Shown here: positions 62,952 through 64,000 of the stretch, piece by piece
Numbering within the stretch: the first letter of the stretch is position 1
Layout: every line of letters starts with the position of its first letter
NCBI RefSeq assembly: GCF_008086345.1
Contig: NZ_CP043006.1
Coordinates: 1,424,032 to 1,488,031, forward strand
Length of the DNA stretch: 64,000 nt
Direction of reading: 5' to 3'
Origin: Chitinophaga sp. XS-30
GTDB taxonomy: Bacteria; Bacteroidota; Bacteroidia; Chitinophagales; Chitinophagaceae
Translations under genes and position numbers: made by a program
Notes under the pieces: model-generated
Database searches by the model: none
Told to the model about the DNA's origin: nothing
Seen by the model: the letters and a program-made list of their open reading frames with translations, nothing else

Positions 62952-63821
62952 ATGAAACACTATTTTAACACCAACAAAGTACTTACGCTGACGGCTGTGG
63001 CTATCAGCTCTATAACAATTTTCTTTGCCTGCAAGAAGGAGGATAAGGAGGGTGCAGACGAACAGCAGGATGTGCAGGTGATGGGCGTAGCACAGAAAGA
63101 AGCCGAGATAAATGCCATATACGAAGATGCGCTTGAAGTGACGCTGGAAACCAGTGCCAGCGATAATGGCCTGGATGGTTCCAGCCGTAAAGCTCCCACA
63201 GGTACTGAGCCACAGGCACGCTTCTGCCCCAGCATGGAGATCTCCTACCTGCCGGCGGACCTGGAGACCTGGCCCAAAACAATCCGGATCGATTTCCTGA
63301 CCGGTTGTACAGACCAGTTTAACCGCACCCGTAAAGGCGCCATCCTGGTTTCACTGAATAAACCGATCTTCCTCCAGGGCGCCGAAGCTATCATTACTTT
63401 CGAGGATTATTATGTGAACGATATTAAAGTAGAAGGTACGCAAACGGTTCAGAGCCTCTTCCCCGGGTATGCATACAACGTATCCGCCGGCAAGCTCACC
63501 TTCCCCGGCGGCAAAGTCATGGAATACAGCGGCTCCCGCACCATCACGCTGAAAGAAGGCGCGGAAACGCCGCTGGTGCTGATGGACGATGTATATGAAT
63601 TAAGCGGGAACGCCACCGTGAAAGACAGCCTGGTAACGGCCCAGGTCGTTACAACCGAAAAGCTGATCCGCAAACTGAATTGTGCCTATATCGATAAAGG
63701 CATCCTTACCATTACAGCCAATGGCCAGGTAGCCACACTGGATTATGGCAATGGCGAATGTGACAACAAGGCCATGCTCACGCTGAAAGATAAAAGCAAA
63801 GAGATCACCCTGCCGAGATAA
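62952..63821 (+). CDS. Hypothetical lipoprotein
   Basis: The 289-residue protein has a lipobox (IFFAC, Cys27) preceded by a hydrophobic signal, then an acidic linker and a beta-rich region. Only three cysteines occur after the lipobox region (in FCPS, GCTDQ and NCAY/ECDN-type contexts). I recognise no domain. Start at 62952; the upstream extension to 62856 is AT-rich and not protein-like. Its stop region overlaps the convergent deacetylase gene by 17 bases. Confidence 0.82.
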   Translation: MKHYFNTNKVLTLTAVAISSITIFFACKKEDKEGADEQQDVQVMGVAQKEAEINAIYEDALEVTLETSASDNGLDGSSRKAPTGTEPQARFCPSMEISYLPADLETWPKTIRIDFLTGCTDQFNRTRKGAILVSLNKPIFLQGAEAIITFEDYYVNDIKVEGTQTVQSLFPGYAYNVSAGKLTFPGGKVMEYSGSRTITLKEGAETPLVLMDDVYELSGNATVKDSLVTAQVVTTEKLIRKLNCAYIDKGILTITANGQVATLDYGNGECDNKAMLTLKDKSKEITLPR

Positions 63822-64000
63822 GCGGAGGAATCGCCTCCACCCGCAGCCCCTGACGTTTACAATGCTCCAGCACCCGCGGCAGCGCATGGCTCATGCGGTC
63901 CCAGGCTTTTTCACTATCGTGGAACACCACGATCGATCCCGCCTGGAGCTTGAAGATCACGTTCTGCAAACAGGCTTCGCCGGTGAGACTGGTATCGAAA
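63805..64000 (-). CDS. Polysaccharide deacetylase family protein (C-terminal part)
   Basis: The minus strand encodes FDTSLTGEACLQ, QAGSIVVFHDSEKAWDRM and ALPRVLEHCKRQGLRVEAIPPLIS before a TGA at 63805-63807. The VVFHDS and ALPRVLEH segments match the end of NodB-type polysaccharide or peptidoglycan deacetylases. The N-terminal catalytic part lies beyond the window. It overlaps the convergent lipoprotein gene by 17 bases. Confidence 0.8.
   Translation of the reverse strand, partial: FDTSLTGEACLQNVIFKLQAGSIVVFHDSEKAWDRMSHALPRVLEHCKRQGLRVEAIPPLISAG

Overview
The window looks like a chromosomal segment of a Bacteroidota member, most likely of the Chitinophagaceae (Chitinophaga-like). The reasons are SusC/SusD pairs, FecR/ECF-sigma pairs with STN-domain SusC receptors, DUF5000/DUF4998-type lipoproteins, many lipoproteins and RR-type signal peptides, and promoters of the Bacteroidota form TTG-N19/20-TAnnTTTG. 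No species name can be supported from sequence alone.

Layout. 1-5415 is the 3' part of a colanic-acid-like exopolysaccharide operon: GT4, GT2, WcaF-like acetyltransferase, WcaI-like GT4 and a WcaJ-type initiating phosphotransferase. A degenerate histidine-kinase-like gene with its own consensus promoter and terminator follows, then a GT39-like membrane glycosyltransferase. 8109-17841 (minus) is a polysaccharide-utilisation operon (ECF sigma, FecR, SusC, SusD, DUF5000 and DUF4998 lipoproteins), with a divergent GH106 alpha-L-rhamnosidase-like gene at 18091-21075. 21078-30609 (minus) is a molybdenum-hydroxylase operon: two [2Fe-2S]/Moco-subunit pairs, a cysteine desulfurase, XdhC and MocA, then an AraC regulator and a DoxX-like membrane protein. 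30789-32111 is an HxlR/NmrA divergent pair. 32432-40925 is a second ECF sigma/FecR/SusC/SusD unit ending in a TlpA-like thioredoxin. 41037-48959 (minus) holds two TonB receptors flanking a PepSY protein, an AraC regulator and an SDR; both receptors have the same 21-bp-spaced direct repeats upstream. 49191-55649 contains small regulators and enzymes plus an ECF sigma/membrane protein/lipoprotein trio.

55650-59505 is a decayed, AT-rich accessory island. It holds an IS110 transposase C-terminus fused in frame to a truncated umuD, roughly 1.1 kb without genes but with structured RNA candidates, a class-II tRNA-like gene with a CCA anticodon, and a tyrosine integrase broken by a 2-nt frameshift. 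The island abuts the 3' end of tRNA-Ser(GGA). The rest (59576-64000) is ordinary: a YdeI/OmdA-like protein, a sugar isomerase-like protein, tatD-ansA, a lipoprotein and the C-terminus of a polysaccharide deacetylase.

Most striking signals: the tRNA/RNA/integrase island; the hairpin repeats that copy start-codon regions between susC and susD, with one 17-mer recurring 49 kb away; and the AraC-type direct repeats shared by two TonB receptor genes. All family assignments are from reading the sequence; no database search was run.
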